Shown here: piece by piece, positions 14,207 to 22,025 of the stretch
Layout of the letters: each line of letters starts with the position of its first letter
How positions within the stretch are numbered: position 1 is the stretch's first letter
Source of the DNA: an uncultured Clostridia bacterium
Lineage (GTDB): Bacteria; Bacillota; Clostridia; Oscillospirales; Oscillospiraceae
Direction: 5' to 3'
DNA: 37,531 nt
NCBI GenBank assembly: GCA_947164825.1
Contig: CAMUYE010000013.1
Location: forward strand, 1-37,531
Position numbers and translations under genes: made by a program
The notes under the pieces: generated by a model
Seen by the model: only the letters and a program-made list of their open reading frames with translations
Database searches by the model: none
What the model was told of the DNA's origin: nothing

Positions 14207-14764
14207 ATGACTGACAACGAGATTATCCAAATGCTGGAAGCAAGGCGAGAATCCGGAATCTCCGCGCTCAGCGAACAATACGGCGCATATTGCAGGCAGA
14301 TCGCGCTTCGTTTGACCGGGCTGCCGGAGGACGCCGAGGAAGTCGTCAACGACGTCTGGCTGCGGACATGGGAGAGCATTCCCCCGCAAAAACCAAACAG
14401 CCTGCGGCATTATCTGGCGAAGCTGACGCGAAATCTGTCCTTCGATCGGGTTCGCAGGCAAACGGCCGAAAAGCGGGGCGGGGCTGAGCTTCCACTGGTT
14501 TTGGAGGAATTGGAAAACTGTCTACCCGCGGGGGAAACGCCGGAATCCTCTCTGGGTGCGAAGGAGCTCGGCGAAGCGATCAACCGCTTTTTGGATACGC
14601 AGCCCCGCCGCAATCAGGATATCTTTCTGCGCCGGTATTTCTTCTCAGAAACCGTAGCGGAAATCGCACTGCGCTATCACATGCGCGAGGATAACGTGCG
14701 CCTGACCCTTTCACGCACAAGAGCCAAACTGAAAGCCTATCTCAAACAAGGAGGATATCTATGA
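14207..14764 (+). CDS. ECF-type RNA polymerase sigma factor
   Basis: The predicted protein has 185 residues. Region 2 covers about residues 20-90, with the typical PEDAEEVVNDVWLRTWESI core-binding helix and the DRVRRQ end of region 2.4. Region 4 covers about 130-180, with DIFLRRYFFSETVAEIALRYHMREDNVRLTLSRTRAKLKAYL as helix-turn-helix. ATG 14207 has AGAGGAGG 6 bases upstream; the frame is open to 14177 without a better site. It overlaps the next gene by four bases (ATGA), the usual arrangement of a sigma factor and its membrane anti-sigma factor. The stimulus is unknown. Confidence 0.9.
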   Translation: MTDNEIIQMLEARRESGISALSEQYGAYCRQIALRLTGLPEDAEEVVNDVWLRTWESIPPQKPNSLRHYLAKLTRNLSFDRVRRQTAEKRGGAELPLVLEELENCLPAGETPESSLGAKELGEAINRFLDTQPRRNQDIFLRRYFFSETVAEIALRYHMREDNVRLTLSRTRAKLKAYLKQGGYL

Positions 14765-15372
14765 ATACGAATCAATTATTTGAGGCAATCGGGGAAGTTG
14801 CAGAGGAAAAGCTCCTTCACAGCGAGAAGCCCGTCAGCAGAAGCCGCAGGCCGATGCGCTTAGTCGGTATTCTGGCAGCTGTTGTGGCTGCCCTGGCCGC
14901 TTTGACGCTGATCGTAAACGCCTCGACCGACGGCGCCATGCTGAACGTGCTTCGCACGTGGCTCAACGGAGAGGCGATCCAGACCGACGATCCCCGGATC
15001 TCCCAGAGTACGAACGAAAACGGCGACGACGTCATTCAGCTCAACGTGGATTCCAATGACGTTGAGCTGATGGCCGCCAAAACCGACGAAAACCAGGAAA
15101 TTCTCACGGTCTATCGCTATCGTTCCGACGAGGATAAAGGTCAGTTCCTTGGATTTTCTATCAATGCCAACCGCGTGGAAGAACGCGACGGGAAGATCAT
15201 CCTGGGCTACTGCGGCGATGAGATTGATCTCACGGAGCAGCTCGGAAAGGCCGACGAATGCAAGGTGGATTATTCCATGTATTTCGGCAGCGATCTCAGT
15301 TCCCACGTGCTGATCACTGTCCAACGCAGCACAGACGGACATTACTACGTTTTTACTGAGCCTGTAAAATGA
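14761..15372 (+). CDS. Putative membrane-anchored anti-sigma factor
   Basis: The 203-residue protein has a short cytoplasmic N-terminus (MNTNQLFEAIGEVAEEKLL), a basic stretch (SRSRRPMR) and one transmembrane helix at about 34-53 (LVGILAAVVAALAALTLIV). A predicted extracellular part of about 150 residues follows, rich in Asp and Glu. The N-terminal FEAIG..AEEKL pattern is common in anti-sigma-like proteins paired with Firmicute ECF sigma factors. It overlaps the sigma gene by 4 bases, and AAGGAGG lies in that gene's end. Function is assigned from position and topology; I recognise no named domain in the extracellular part. Confidence 0.7.
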   Translation: MNTNQLFEAIGEVAEEKLLHSEKPVSRSRRPMRLVGILAAVVAALAALTLIVNASTDGAMLNVLRTWLNGEAIQTDDPRISQSTNENGDDVIQLNVDSNDVELMAAKTDENQEILTVYRYRSDEDKGQFLGFSINANRVEERDGKIILGYCGDEIDLTEQLGKADECKVDYSMYFGSDLSSHVLITVQRSTDGHYYVFTEPVK

Positions 15373-15412
15373 GCTCAAGGAAAATCGACTTCGTCTGAAT
15401 TCCGTTTCAAAT

Positions 15413-15467
15413 AATCCCCCCACGCAAAGCAATACGAGCGAGCTTTGCGTGGAGGGATTTGTTTTTT
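15413..15467. terminator. Terminator after the sigma/anti-sigma pair
   Basis: An 18-bp stem with one mismatch (15413-15430 with 15442-15459) is followed by GTTTTTT on the plus strand. On the minus strand it is followed by an AT-rich tail, so it may also stop the convergent importer operon. Confidence 0.88.
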
Positions 15468-15477
15468 CCTATTACGC

Positions 15478-15523
15478 AATTGGGATTTGTATCATCGTAG
15501 AGGCGGTTCGACAAATCCCAATT
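15478..15523. repeat. 13-bp inverted repeat with a 20-base loop
   Basis: AATTGGGATTTGT (15478-15490) and ACAAATCCCAATT (15511-15523) are perfectly complementary. It lies between the terminator and the convergent importer genes. There is no T-run on either side, so its role is unclear. Confidence 0.75.
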
Positions 15524-15534
15524 ATCACCGCGAT

Positions 15535-16101
15535 TCAGAGCGTCAGCCAATCGAAGGAATAGTCGGAAAGCAGTTCCTTTTGGTGGGTGGAGAGGAGGAG
15601 GGTGCGGCCGCGGAGCTTGGCGAGGATGAAATCGGCGGTGTGGCGGAGGGTGGACTCGTCCAGGCCGGTGAAGGGCTCGTCCATGAGAACGCAGTCACTG
15701 TCCGCCCAAAGGGCACGGGCGATGGCGACCCGGCGCTGCATGCCGCCGGAGAGCTCGCCCACGGGCTGAGTCAGGCTCTCTTCCGGCAGGAGGCCCGCCA
15801 GAAAAGCCAGGGCCGCGTCCCGGTCTTTTCGTCCGCCGCGGACGAAGAGGAGCTGGTCTACGGCGGTGCGGCCCGGGAGGAGCCGGTCGGTCTGGAAGAC
15901 GGCGGAATAGCGGACGCCCGGGGTGACGGTCCCGGCGTCAGGAGCCAGCAGGCCCATGATGATCCGCAGCAGGGTCGTCTTACCCCGGCCGGAGGGGGCC
16001 GTGAGCCCGTAGAGGCCGCCGTCCTTCAGGGTCAGATCGTAGTCCTCGAAGATGAGCTTTTCCCCGAAGCGGTGGGAAAGCTTTTGAATTTCAATCTCCA
16101 T
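15535..16101 (-). CDS. ABC importer ATP-binding protein (SsuB/TauB-like)
   Basis: This compact 188-residue ATPase carries Walker A APSGRGKT (35-42), Q-loop Gln70, signature LSGGM (117-121), Walker B with Asp141-Glu142 and switch His173. It is shorter than typical SsuB/TauB proteins (about 240 residues), lacking the C-terminal extension but keeping every catalytic motif. The start codon shares one base with the stop of the permease gene (TAATG), so the two are translationally coupled. With the permease and the lipoprotein it forms a complete importer of the nitrate/sulfonate/taurine/thiamine-precursor type. The substrate is not determined. Confidence 0.9.
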   Translation of the reverse strand: MEIEIQKLSHRFGEKLIFEDYDLTLKDGGLYGLTAPSGRGKTTLLRIIMGLLAPDAGTVTPGVRYSAVFQTDRLLPGRTAVDQLLFVRGGRKDRDAALAFLAGLLPEESLTQPVGELSGGMQRRVAIARALWADSDCVLMDEPFTGLDESTLRHTADFILAKLRGRTLLLSTHQKELLSDYSFDWLTL

Positions 16102-16850
16102 TACTTCCCCGCCTTTCCCAGCAGCCAGAGCACGGCCCGTTCAAAGATCGCGCTGAGGACGATGACCGTCAGCGTCCAGGCAAAGAGCTCCGCCGTGTCC
16201 ATATAGATTTTCGAGAGGTACATCTGCTCGCCGATGGAATGCGCCGGGGTGCCGATGACTTCCGCGGCGACGCCGGCCTTCCAGCTCATACCCAAGGCGG
16301 AGGCGCAGGCGCCCCGCAGATAGGGCCAGAGGGCAGGGCGGTAGAGCTGCCAGATCACCCGTTTGCCGGGGACGTGATACACCTTCGCCAGCTCCAACAG
16401 CTCCGGATCGGCGCTGCCCAGGCCCGAGAGGGTCGCAAAGTAGATCAGCGGGAAGACAATAATCAGAGAAACGATCACAGCCAGATTGGCGGAGCCGAAC
16501 CAGACCAGGATCAGGATGATGAAGGAGGCCACGGGGACCGACTTCATCAGGGTCAGCAGCGGCGAGAGCAGCTCCCGGAGCAGGCGGAAGCGAAAGGCCG
16601 CCGCGCCCGTCAGCATACCCAGGATCAGGGCCAGGAAAAAACCCAGGGCGATGCGCCGGAAGGAACCCAGCACGGAAAGCCAGAAGTCCTTCGTAGGCAG
16701 AAGGCGCACCAGGGCCTTGACCGTATCCAGGGGCGAGGCAAAGAGCACCGGCTTAGCCACAAGCATAGAGGCAGCCTGCCAGACCCCCAGCCAGAACAGG
16801 GCGATCAGCAGTCCCCGAAACAAATGGCGCGGCGATTTGGCAGGCTTCAT
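16101..16850 (-). CDS. ABC importer permease (SsuC/TauC-like, BPD_transp_1)
   Basis: The 249-residue membrane protein has about six predicted helices. The cytoplasmic EAA loop of the SsuC family is visible at about residues 145-185 (SADPELLELAKVYHVPGKRVIWQLYRPALWPYLRGA). The later SWKAGVAAEVIG is a hallmark of nitrate/sulfonate-type permeases. It begins 3 bases after the lipoprotein gene's stop and overlaps the ATPase start. Confidence 0.93.
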   Translation of the reverse strand: MKPAKSPRHLFRGLLIALFWLGVWQAASMLVAKPVLFASPLDTVKALVRLLPTKDFWLSVLGSFRRIALGFFLALILGMLTGAAAFRFRLLRELLSPLLTLMKSVPVASFIILILVWFGSANLAVIVSLIIVFPLIYFATLSGLGSADPELLELAKVYHVPGKRVIWQLYRPALWPYLRGACASALGMSWKAGVAAEVIGTPAHSIGEQMYLSKIYMDTAELFAWTLTVIVLSAIFERAVLWLLGKAGK

Positions 16851-16853
16851 AGA

Positions 16854-17927
16854 TTATTCTCCGACGTAGTAGAATTCGTCCGCGGGCATTTTCTCGCCCA
16901 CAGCCTTGGGATTCTGGTCGTACAGGGTCTGCAGGTATCCGGAGAGCAGTACCTTCATTTCCTTTCCGTGGATGCAGACCAGATTGCAGGCGGGGATGGC
17001 CTTCTCGGCAATGGGCGACTTCGCCACGATTCCCATGTTGACAATGAGCTCCGCGGCGGCGGCAGGATCGGCGTTGACAGCCTCGACACCGGCAGTGCAG
17101 TCCTTGATGAGTGCGCTGGCATAAAAAGGATTCCGTTCAAGGACCTCGTTCCGGATCACAGTGACACCGGTAACCAGGGCGCTGTCCTTGGAGACGGCTT
17201 CCCACTCCTTCGTCAGATCCAGGGCAACCCGGAGGTTCTCATTCTGCACGCAGGCGGCGGTAACAAAGGGCTGGGGCAGGACGCCGATCATAGCGACGTT
17301 CTCGCTCATGGCGGCCACGACCTCCTGGGCCTCGGACTTGAATTCAAGATTGACCTTGTCCTCGATGCCGTAGGCTGCCAGGATGTGGCGCAGGGCATAC
17401 TCGGGGGTAGTGCCCTTGCCGGTCAGACAAACGGTCTTGCCCGCCAGGTCCTCGATGCTCTTGACGGTCTCGCCGTTCTCCACGACGTAGAGGACGCCGA
17501 GGGTGTTGATGGCAACAACGGAGAAGCCGCCGGACTTGTTGAACAGATTGGCGGCCGCGTTGGCGGGAAGCAGGGCGACGTCAGCCTTTCCGCTGACAAG
17601 GGCTGCCGTGACTTCATCGGCGGCGGCACAGATCGTGGATTCATAACGAAGCTCGGTCTTTCCGGCCTCACTGTCCCGCAGCATGGTGGCAATGCCCATA
17701 GAGGTGGGACCCTTCAGGGAGTAGATCCGCAGGACGCCTTCCTGGGCTTCCTCACGGTCCGTATCCCGATTCCGGGTCGCCAGGTTTGATTCTCCGGTCG
17801 CGGGGGTGGACTCGCCGGTGGGGGGTTGGAGATTCTGGGTATCGCTCGCGTTGGTTTCGGGGTTGCCGCAGGCGCAGAGGCCCAGCAGCAGGACGGCAAT
17901 CAGTGTAAAGATAACAAAGCGTTTCAT
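16854..17927 (-). CDS. ABC importer substrate-binding lipoprotein (SsuA/THI5-like)
   Basis: The 357-residue protein has a lipoprotein signal peptide (MKRFVIFTLIAVLLLGLCAC) with a probable lipidated Cys20. A low-complexity linker rich in Thr, Ser, Pro and Glu follows (about 22-65). The SsuA/NMT1-like periplasmic-binding domain then starts at LRIYSLKGPTSMG and continues with GKADVALLPANAAANL and SIEDLAGKTVCLTGKGTTPEY. GGAGG lies upstream of ATG 17927. Members of this family bind sulfonates, nitrate or thiamine precursors, and the ligand here cannot be told. It lies 63 bases after nagA, and no clear promoter separates them. Confidence 0.9.
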   Translation of the reverse strand: MKRFVIFTLIAVLLLGLCACGNPETNASDTQNLQPPTGESTPATGESNLATRNRDTDREEAQEGVLRIYSLKGPTSMGIATMLRDSEAGKTELRYESTICAAADEVTAALVSGKADVALLPANAAANLFNKSGGFSVVAINTLGVLYVVENGETVKSIEDLAGKTVCLTGKGTTPEYALRHILAAYGIEDKVNLEFKSEAQEVVAAMSENVAMIGVLPQPFVTAACVQNENLRVALDLTKEWEAVSKDSALVTGVTVIRNEVLERNPFYASALIKDCTAGVEAVNADPAAAAELIVNMGIVAKSPIAEKAIPACNLVCIHGKEMKVLLSGYLQTLYDQNPKAVGEKMPADEFYYVGE

Positions 17928-17954
17928 GTTGTTTCCTCCAAATTGTATGATCGT

Positions 17955-17981
17955 TCAGACGGGACCGACGCAGGTCGGTCC
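17955..17981. other. Strong hairpin between nagA and the importer lipoprotein gene
   Basis: ACGGGACCGAC pairs with GTCGGTCCCGT (11 bp, loop GCAG). On the plus strand it is followed by TTGCTTT, but the flanking genes run on the minus strand, where no T-run follows. It may be a processing or stabilising structure between the two genes. Confidence 0.6.
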
Positions 17982-17990
17982 CGTTTGCTT

Positions 17991-19112
17991 TCAAATTTGC
18001 TTCCCGCCCAGCCAGACGGACTTGCGGTTCAGCTCCGCGTCGCAGACAACGAAGTCGGCAAGCTTGCCGTTGGCGATGGAGCCGACCCGATCCAGGGCAT
18101 GGATCTGCCGGGCAGGATTCCAGGTGGCGGCCCGGATCGCGTCCTCCTTCGGGATGCCGAAGCGGACGGCGTTGCGCATGCAGTCGTAGAGGTTGGTAGC
18201 GGAACCGGCGATGGTCCCGTCGGCCAGCCGGGCCACGTTCTCGGCCAGGAAGACCTGCTGCCCTCCCAGCTCATACTCGCCGTCGGGCATGCCGCAGCAG
18301 CGAAGGGCGTCGGAGATCAGGACCATCCGCTTCGCGCCGAAGAGCTTGAAGGCCATGCGGACAGAACTGGGATGGACGTGGATGCCGTCGCAGATCAGCT
18401 CGGCGGAGACGCCCTCGTTCTCGGAGGCGGCTCCGATGACGCCGGGCTTGCGGTGGTGGATGGGGGGCATGGCGTTGTAGAGGTGGGTCAGGTGGGTCAC
18501 GCCGGCTTCGATGGCGGCCTTGGCGTGGTCGTAGTCGGAGTCGGTATGGGCGATGGAGACGGTGCAGAGCTCCTTTGCCTTTTCCACGAACTCCACAGAG
18601 CCCTCCAGCTCGGGGGCCAGGTCCACAATGGAGATCAGGCCTTCGCTGTCATCGTAAAGCTCCTTGAATGCCTCAAAATCGGGGCGGCGCAGGTATTCAC
18701 CGTTCTGGGCGCCTTTCTTTTTTTCGGAGAAGAAGGGTCCCTCCATCTGGACGCCCAGAAGCCTGGCGCAGCCCTCCAGGGGCTCCTTGTGCAGCCGCAG
18801 ACCGGCTTCCAGGGCCTTGGCAATCACCGCGTAGGGCAGGGTCATGGTGGCGGGCGCAAAGCTCGTCACACCGACGCCGGCCAGGTAGCGGGCCATTTTC
18901 ACGTCGCCCTCCCAGGAACCGTCGGAGAAGTCGGCGTTGGAGTTGCCGTGGTTGTGGACGTCGATGAGGCCGGGGATCACATAGGCGCCGCCCAGATCGA
19001 CAGCGTCCTCCTTCTCCAGCAGGACGTCGCGGAATTTCCCGTCCTCCACGGAGAAGCCGCCGGGTACGAATTTAAAATCCTCGGTAAAAATCACAGCGTT
19101 CTTGAAATTCAT
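17991..19112 (-). CDS. nagA: N-acetylglucosamine-6-phosphate deacetylase NagA
   Basis: NagA removes acetate from GlcNAc-6-phosphate, giving glucosamine-6-phosphate for glycolysis or cell-wall synthesis. The 373-residue amidohydrolase has the metal motif PGLIDVHNHG (His53, His55), QMEGPFFS with the bridging Glu, SIAHTDSDY, the substrate loop THLYNAMPPIHHRKPG and the catalytic Asp in LISDAL. GGAGGG lies upstream of ATG 19112. It starts 18 bases after the stop of the N-acetylhexosamine-kinase-like gene, so both probably share the promoter at 20230-20258. nagB is not in the window. Confidence 0.96.
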   Translation of the reverse strand: MNFKNAVIFTEDFKFVPGGFSVEDGKFRDVLLEKEDAVDLGGAYVIPGLIDVHNHGNSNADFSDGSWEGDVKMARYLAGVGVTSFAPATMTLPYAVIAKALEAGLRLHKEPLEGCARLLGVQMEGPFFSEKKKGAQNGEYLRRPDFEAFKELYDDSEGLISIVDLAPELEGSVEFVEKAKELCTVSIAHTDSDYDHAKAAIEAGVTHLTHLYNAMPPIHHRKPGVIGAASENEGVSAELICDGIHVHPSSVRMAFKLFGAKRMVLISDALRCCGMPDGEYELGGQQVFLAENVARLADGTIAGSATNLYDCMRNAVRFGIPKEDAIRAATWNPARQIHALDRVGSIANGKLADFVVCDAELNRKSVWLGGKQI

Positions 19113-19130
19113 ATTTCCCTCCGAATCCGG

Positions 19131-20192
19131 TCACTCGTCCATATAGTTTTCGATGATCTTCTGCATCTGATACCATTTGGCTTCCATATCCCGAACCAGC
19201 TTGAGCTGGGCCCTGGCCCGCACCAGGTTGTGGTCGGGGTAGTCGGTCTTGAAATAGTGGTCCGATTCCAGATAGTCCGTCAGGAAACGGACAGCCAGCT
19301 CCAGAGTGATGACCTTCGCGCCCATGGGAAGCAGCTCGATCTCCCGCTGGGTCAGAGAGTGGCAGCCGTCGAGGTAGCCCTTGGTGTAAACCTCGAAGAG
19401 GTGCAGATCCAGGGTCATCCGGCTGAGCTCCTGGACGTCCTCCGGGGCCGTGGCAGCGCCGAAGCGGATGGAATCGCCGAAGTCAAAGAGGCTGGAACCG
19501 GGCATGACCGTATCCAGGTCCAGGACGCACTTTGCCTTCCGGGTCTTGATATCCAGCAGGACGTTGTTGAGCTTGGTGTCGTTGTGGGTAACTCGCAGAG
19601 GGAGCTCCCCGCTCTCCAGCATCCGCTGGATGGTGCCCGCCTCGTGCTCCCGCTCCAGGACGAAGTCGATCTCTCGCTGAATATACTGCAGGCGGTCGCA
19701 GGCGTCCTCATCCATGGCGATGTGGAGCTTGCGGTAGCGGTCCGGGGTGTTGTGGAAGTTTGGGATGGTCTCAAAGAGAGAGGCGGCCGGGAAGTCGGAA
19801 AGCTGCTCCTGGAAACGGCCGAAGGCCACGGCGCTCTCATAGAAATCGGCGTCCGTCTCGGGAGCCTCCAGGCAGAAGCCGCCGACAAACTCATAGCAGC
19901 GCCAGAAGCGCCGCCGCTCGTCGCGGTAGTAATAGGTCCCGTCCAGAGCCGGGATGAAGTGCAGGACCTGGGTCGGATCGTCCACCTTCTCGCGAATATG
20001 CTCGGTGACGGCGATGACATTCTCCATGAGCTGCACCGGTTTTTTGAAAACGTGGGTGTTGATGCGCTGGAGAATATACTGCTTTCCATCGTCGGTGGTG
20101 ATCAGATAGGTATAGTTGATGTGGCCATGGCCGAAGCTCTTGCAATAGAGCGGCTGGCTCGGGATCTGGAAATGGTGAATAGCCTGCTGCAT
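19131..20192 (-). CDS. nahK: Phosphotransferase-family sugar kinase, N-acetylhexosamine 1-kinase-like
   Basis: The 353-residue protein has an APH/choline-kinase-like fold. Close resemblance to N-acetylhexosamine 1-kinase is visible in the N-terminal FGHGHINYTYLITT, the LMENVIAVTEHI stretch, the catalytic loop VTHNDTKLNNVLLD (Asp as base) and DLDTVMPGSSLFDFGD. NahK phosphorylates GlcNAc or GalNAc at C1 in salvage of host or mucin glycans. I chose ATG 20192 because TTTGGAGG is 7 bases upstream; the frame is open to 20258 but the extra residues cover the promoter. nagA lies 18 bases downstream, supporting an aminosugar role. The family-level call is firm; the exact sugar is inferred. Confidence 0.82.
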   Translation of the reverse strand: MQQAIHHFQIPSQPLYCKSFGHGHINYTYLITTDDGKQYILQRINTHVFKKPVQLMENVIAVTEHIREKVDDPTQVLHFIPALDGTYYYRDERRRFWRCYEFVGGFCLEAPETDADFYESAVAFGRFQEQLSDFPAASLFETIPNFHNTPDRYRKLHIAMDEDACDRLQYIQREIDFVLEREHEAGTIQRMLESGELPLRVTHNDTKLNNVLLDIKTRKAKCVLDLDTVMPGSSLFDFGDSIRFGAATAPEDVQELSRMTLDLHLFEVYTKGYLDGCHSLTQREIELLPMGAKVITLELAVRFLTDYLESDHYFKTDYPDHNLVRARAQLKLVRDMEAKWYQMQKIIENYMDE

Positions 20193-20229
20193 AGAATCCT
20201 CCAAAGGACGTTTGTCCGTATTGAGATGT

Positions 20230-20258
20230 ATTATAGCAAAGGTCGATGGAAAAAGCAA
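20230..20258 (-). promoter_or_regulatory. Sigma-A promoter of the aminosugar operon
   Basis: On the minus strand TTGCTT (20258-20253), a 17-base spacer and a perfect TATAAT (20235-20230). The expected start lies about 30 bases before ATG 20192. Confidence 0.85.
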
Positions 20259-20266
20259 TCAATTTA

Positions 20267-22024
20267 TTACAAACTTCCCTCGACCAGGGATTGCGTACGG
20301 TAAAGCTGGGCGAAGACGCCGTTCCGGGACAAAAGCTCCTCGCGGGTGCCCTGCTCCCGGATGACGCCGTCCGCCACGACGATGACCCGGTTGGCCGCGT
20401 GGATCGTGGAGAGCCGGTGGGCGATGATCAGCGTGGTGCGGCCCTTGGCGAGCTCGTCGAAGGCCCGCTGGATCTTGGCTTCGGTGATGCTGTCCAGGGC
20501 GGAGGTGGCCTCGTCCAGGATCAGGATGGGCGGATTTTTGAGGAAGATCCGGGCAATGGAGATCCGCTGCTTCTGGCCGCCGGAGAGCAGGGTCCCCCGC
20601 TCGCCCACGTAGGTGTCGAAGCCCTCCGGCATCTGCATGATGTCGTCGTAGATCTCCGCCCGCTTCGCGGCCTCCACAACCTCCTCAAAGGAGGCGTCAG
20701 GCCTGCCGTAGCGGATATTCTCCAGCACGGTATCGGCAAAGAGGAAGACGTCCTGCTGGACGATGCCCACGTTGGAGCGCAGAGAGCGCTGGGTTACGCG
20801 CCGGATGTCCCTGCCGTCCACGTAGATGGCTCCGCCCGAAACCTCGTAGAAGCGCGGAATGAGCTGGCAGAGGGTGGTCTTGCCGCCGCCGGAGGGGCCG
20901 ACCACGGCAATGGTCTCCCCTGCCCGGACGTCCAGGCTGACGTCCCGCAGCACGGGCAGCTCTTCCTTGTAGGAGAAGTCCACGTGCTCCAGCCGCAGGT
21001 CTCCCCGGACGTCGGTGAGCTCCTCGGCATCCGGCAGATCCTGGATCTCAGGTTCCGTGCGCATGACCTCGGCGAAGCGGTTGAGACCGGCAAAGCCGTT
21101 TGCCAGCATCTCGGAGAGCGTCGTCATCTTCCGGATTGGCGTGACAAAGGTGCCGATATAGAGGGAGAAGGTGATGATGTCCCGGTAGTCCATCTGATCC
21201 TTCATGATCAGCCAGCCACCGATCGCGATGACGACGACGTGGAGGATGGAGGTGAAGAATTCCATCATGGCATGGAAGATGCCCATTTCCTTGTGGAACT
21301 CCCGCTTGGAGACCTTGAAATGTTCGTTGGAATGGAGGAACTTGTCGAACTCCGCGCCTTCGTTGGCGAAGGCCTTGGAGGTGCGGAAGCCGGAGAGGGA
21401 GGATTCGATGTCCGCGTTGATCCCCGCGGTGCGCTGCTTGACCATTTTGGAGACCTTGCTCATTTTCCGGCGGCGCAGGATGATTACGGTCATGCAGATC
21501 GGGAACATCAGGCAGACCACCAGGGCCAGTTTCCACTGGACCGTGAACATGATGATGATCGCGCCGATGACCGTAAGAATGGAAGTAAACAAATCCTCCG
21601 GGCCGTGATGGGCCAGCTCTGTGATTTCGAAGAGGTCCGACGTGAGGCGGCTCATGAGCTGGCCGGTGCGGTTGTTGTCGTAGTACCGAAAGCTCAGGGT
21701 CTGCAGATGGCTGAACAGATCGCGGCGGATGTCGGCCTCGACCCGGATGCCGAAGGTGTGGCCCCAGTAGGCAATGACAAACTGCAGCACCGAGCGCAGC
21801 ACGTAGCTCACCACCAGGACCGCCATGACGATGAAGAAGGTCTCATAACGCTTGTCCGGCAAAAGCTGATACAGGGCGCTGCGCGTGACCAGCGGGAAGG
21901 CCAGGTCGATAAAGGCGACGAGAAGCGCGCAAAGCATATCCAGCAGGAACAGCCGCAGATGGGGCTTGAAATAGCTCAGAAAGATGCGCATCAGAGAGCG
22001 CTTTTGAAAATCCTTGGTCTGCAT
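20267..22024 (-). CDS. ABC exporter, fused TMD-NBD, catalytically complete
   Basis: The protein has 585 residues: six membrane helices (about 20-305) and an NBD with Walker A GPSGGGKTT (376-384), Q-loop near 424, LSGGQ (480-484), Asp504-Glu505 and switch His536. All catalytic residues are canonical, fitting a homodimeric exporter of the MsbA/multidrug type. The TMD-NBD linker is short (about residues 320-342), unlike the expanded linker of the exporter at 4068-6110. The start lies one base after the MATE gene's stop with only AAAGGAAG upstream, and a second Met at residue 12 is possible. The substrate is unknown. Confidence 0.9.
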   Translation of the reverse strand: MQTKDFQKRSLMRIFLSYFKPHLRLFLLDMLCALLVAFIDLAFPLVTRSALYQLLPDKRYETFFIVMAVLVVSYVLRSVLQFVIAYWGHTFGIRVEADIRRDLFSHLQTLSFRYYDNNRTGQLMSRLTSDLFEITELAHHGPEDLFTSILTVIGAIIIMFTVQWKLALVVCLMFPICMTVIILRRRKMSKVSKMVKQRTAGINADIESSLSGFRTSKAFANEGAEFDKFLHSNEHFKVSKREFHKEMGIFHAMMEFFTSILHVVVIAIGGWLIMKDQMDYRDIITFSLYIGTFVTPIRKMTTLSEMLANGFAGLNRFAEVMRTEPEIQDLPDAEELTDVRGDLRLEHVDFSYKEELPVLRDVSLDVRAGETIAVVGPSGGGKTTLCQLIPRFYEVSGGAIYVDGRDIRRVTQRSLRSNVGIVQQDVFLFADTVLENIRYGRPDASFEEVVEAAKRAEIYDDIMQMPEGFDTYVGERGTLLSGGQKQRISIARIFLKNPPILILDEATSALDSITEAKIQRAFDELAKGRTTLIIAHRLSTIHAANRVIVVADGVIREQGTREELLSRNGVFAQLYRTQSLVEGSL

Positions 22025-22025
22025 G

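Noticed and set aside
17955-17981. Terminator of nagA
   Set aside because: On the minus strand, where nagA is read, the hairpin is not followed by a T-run.
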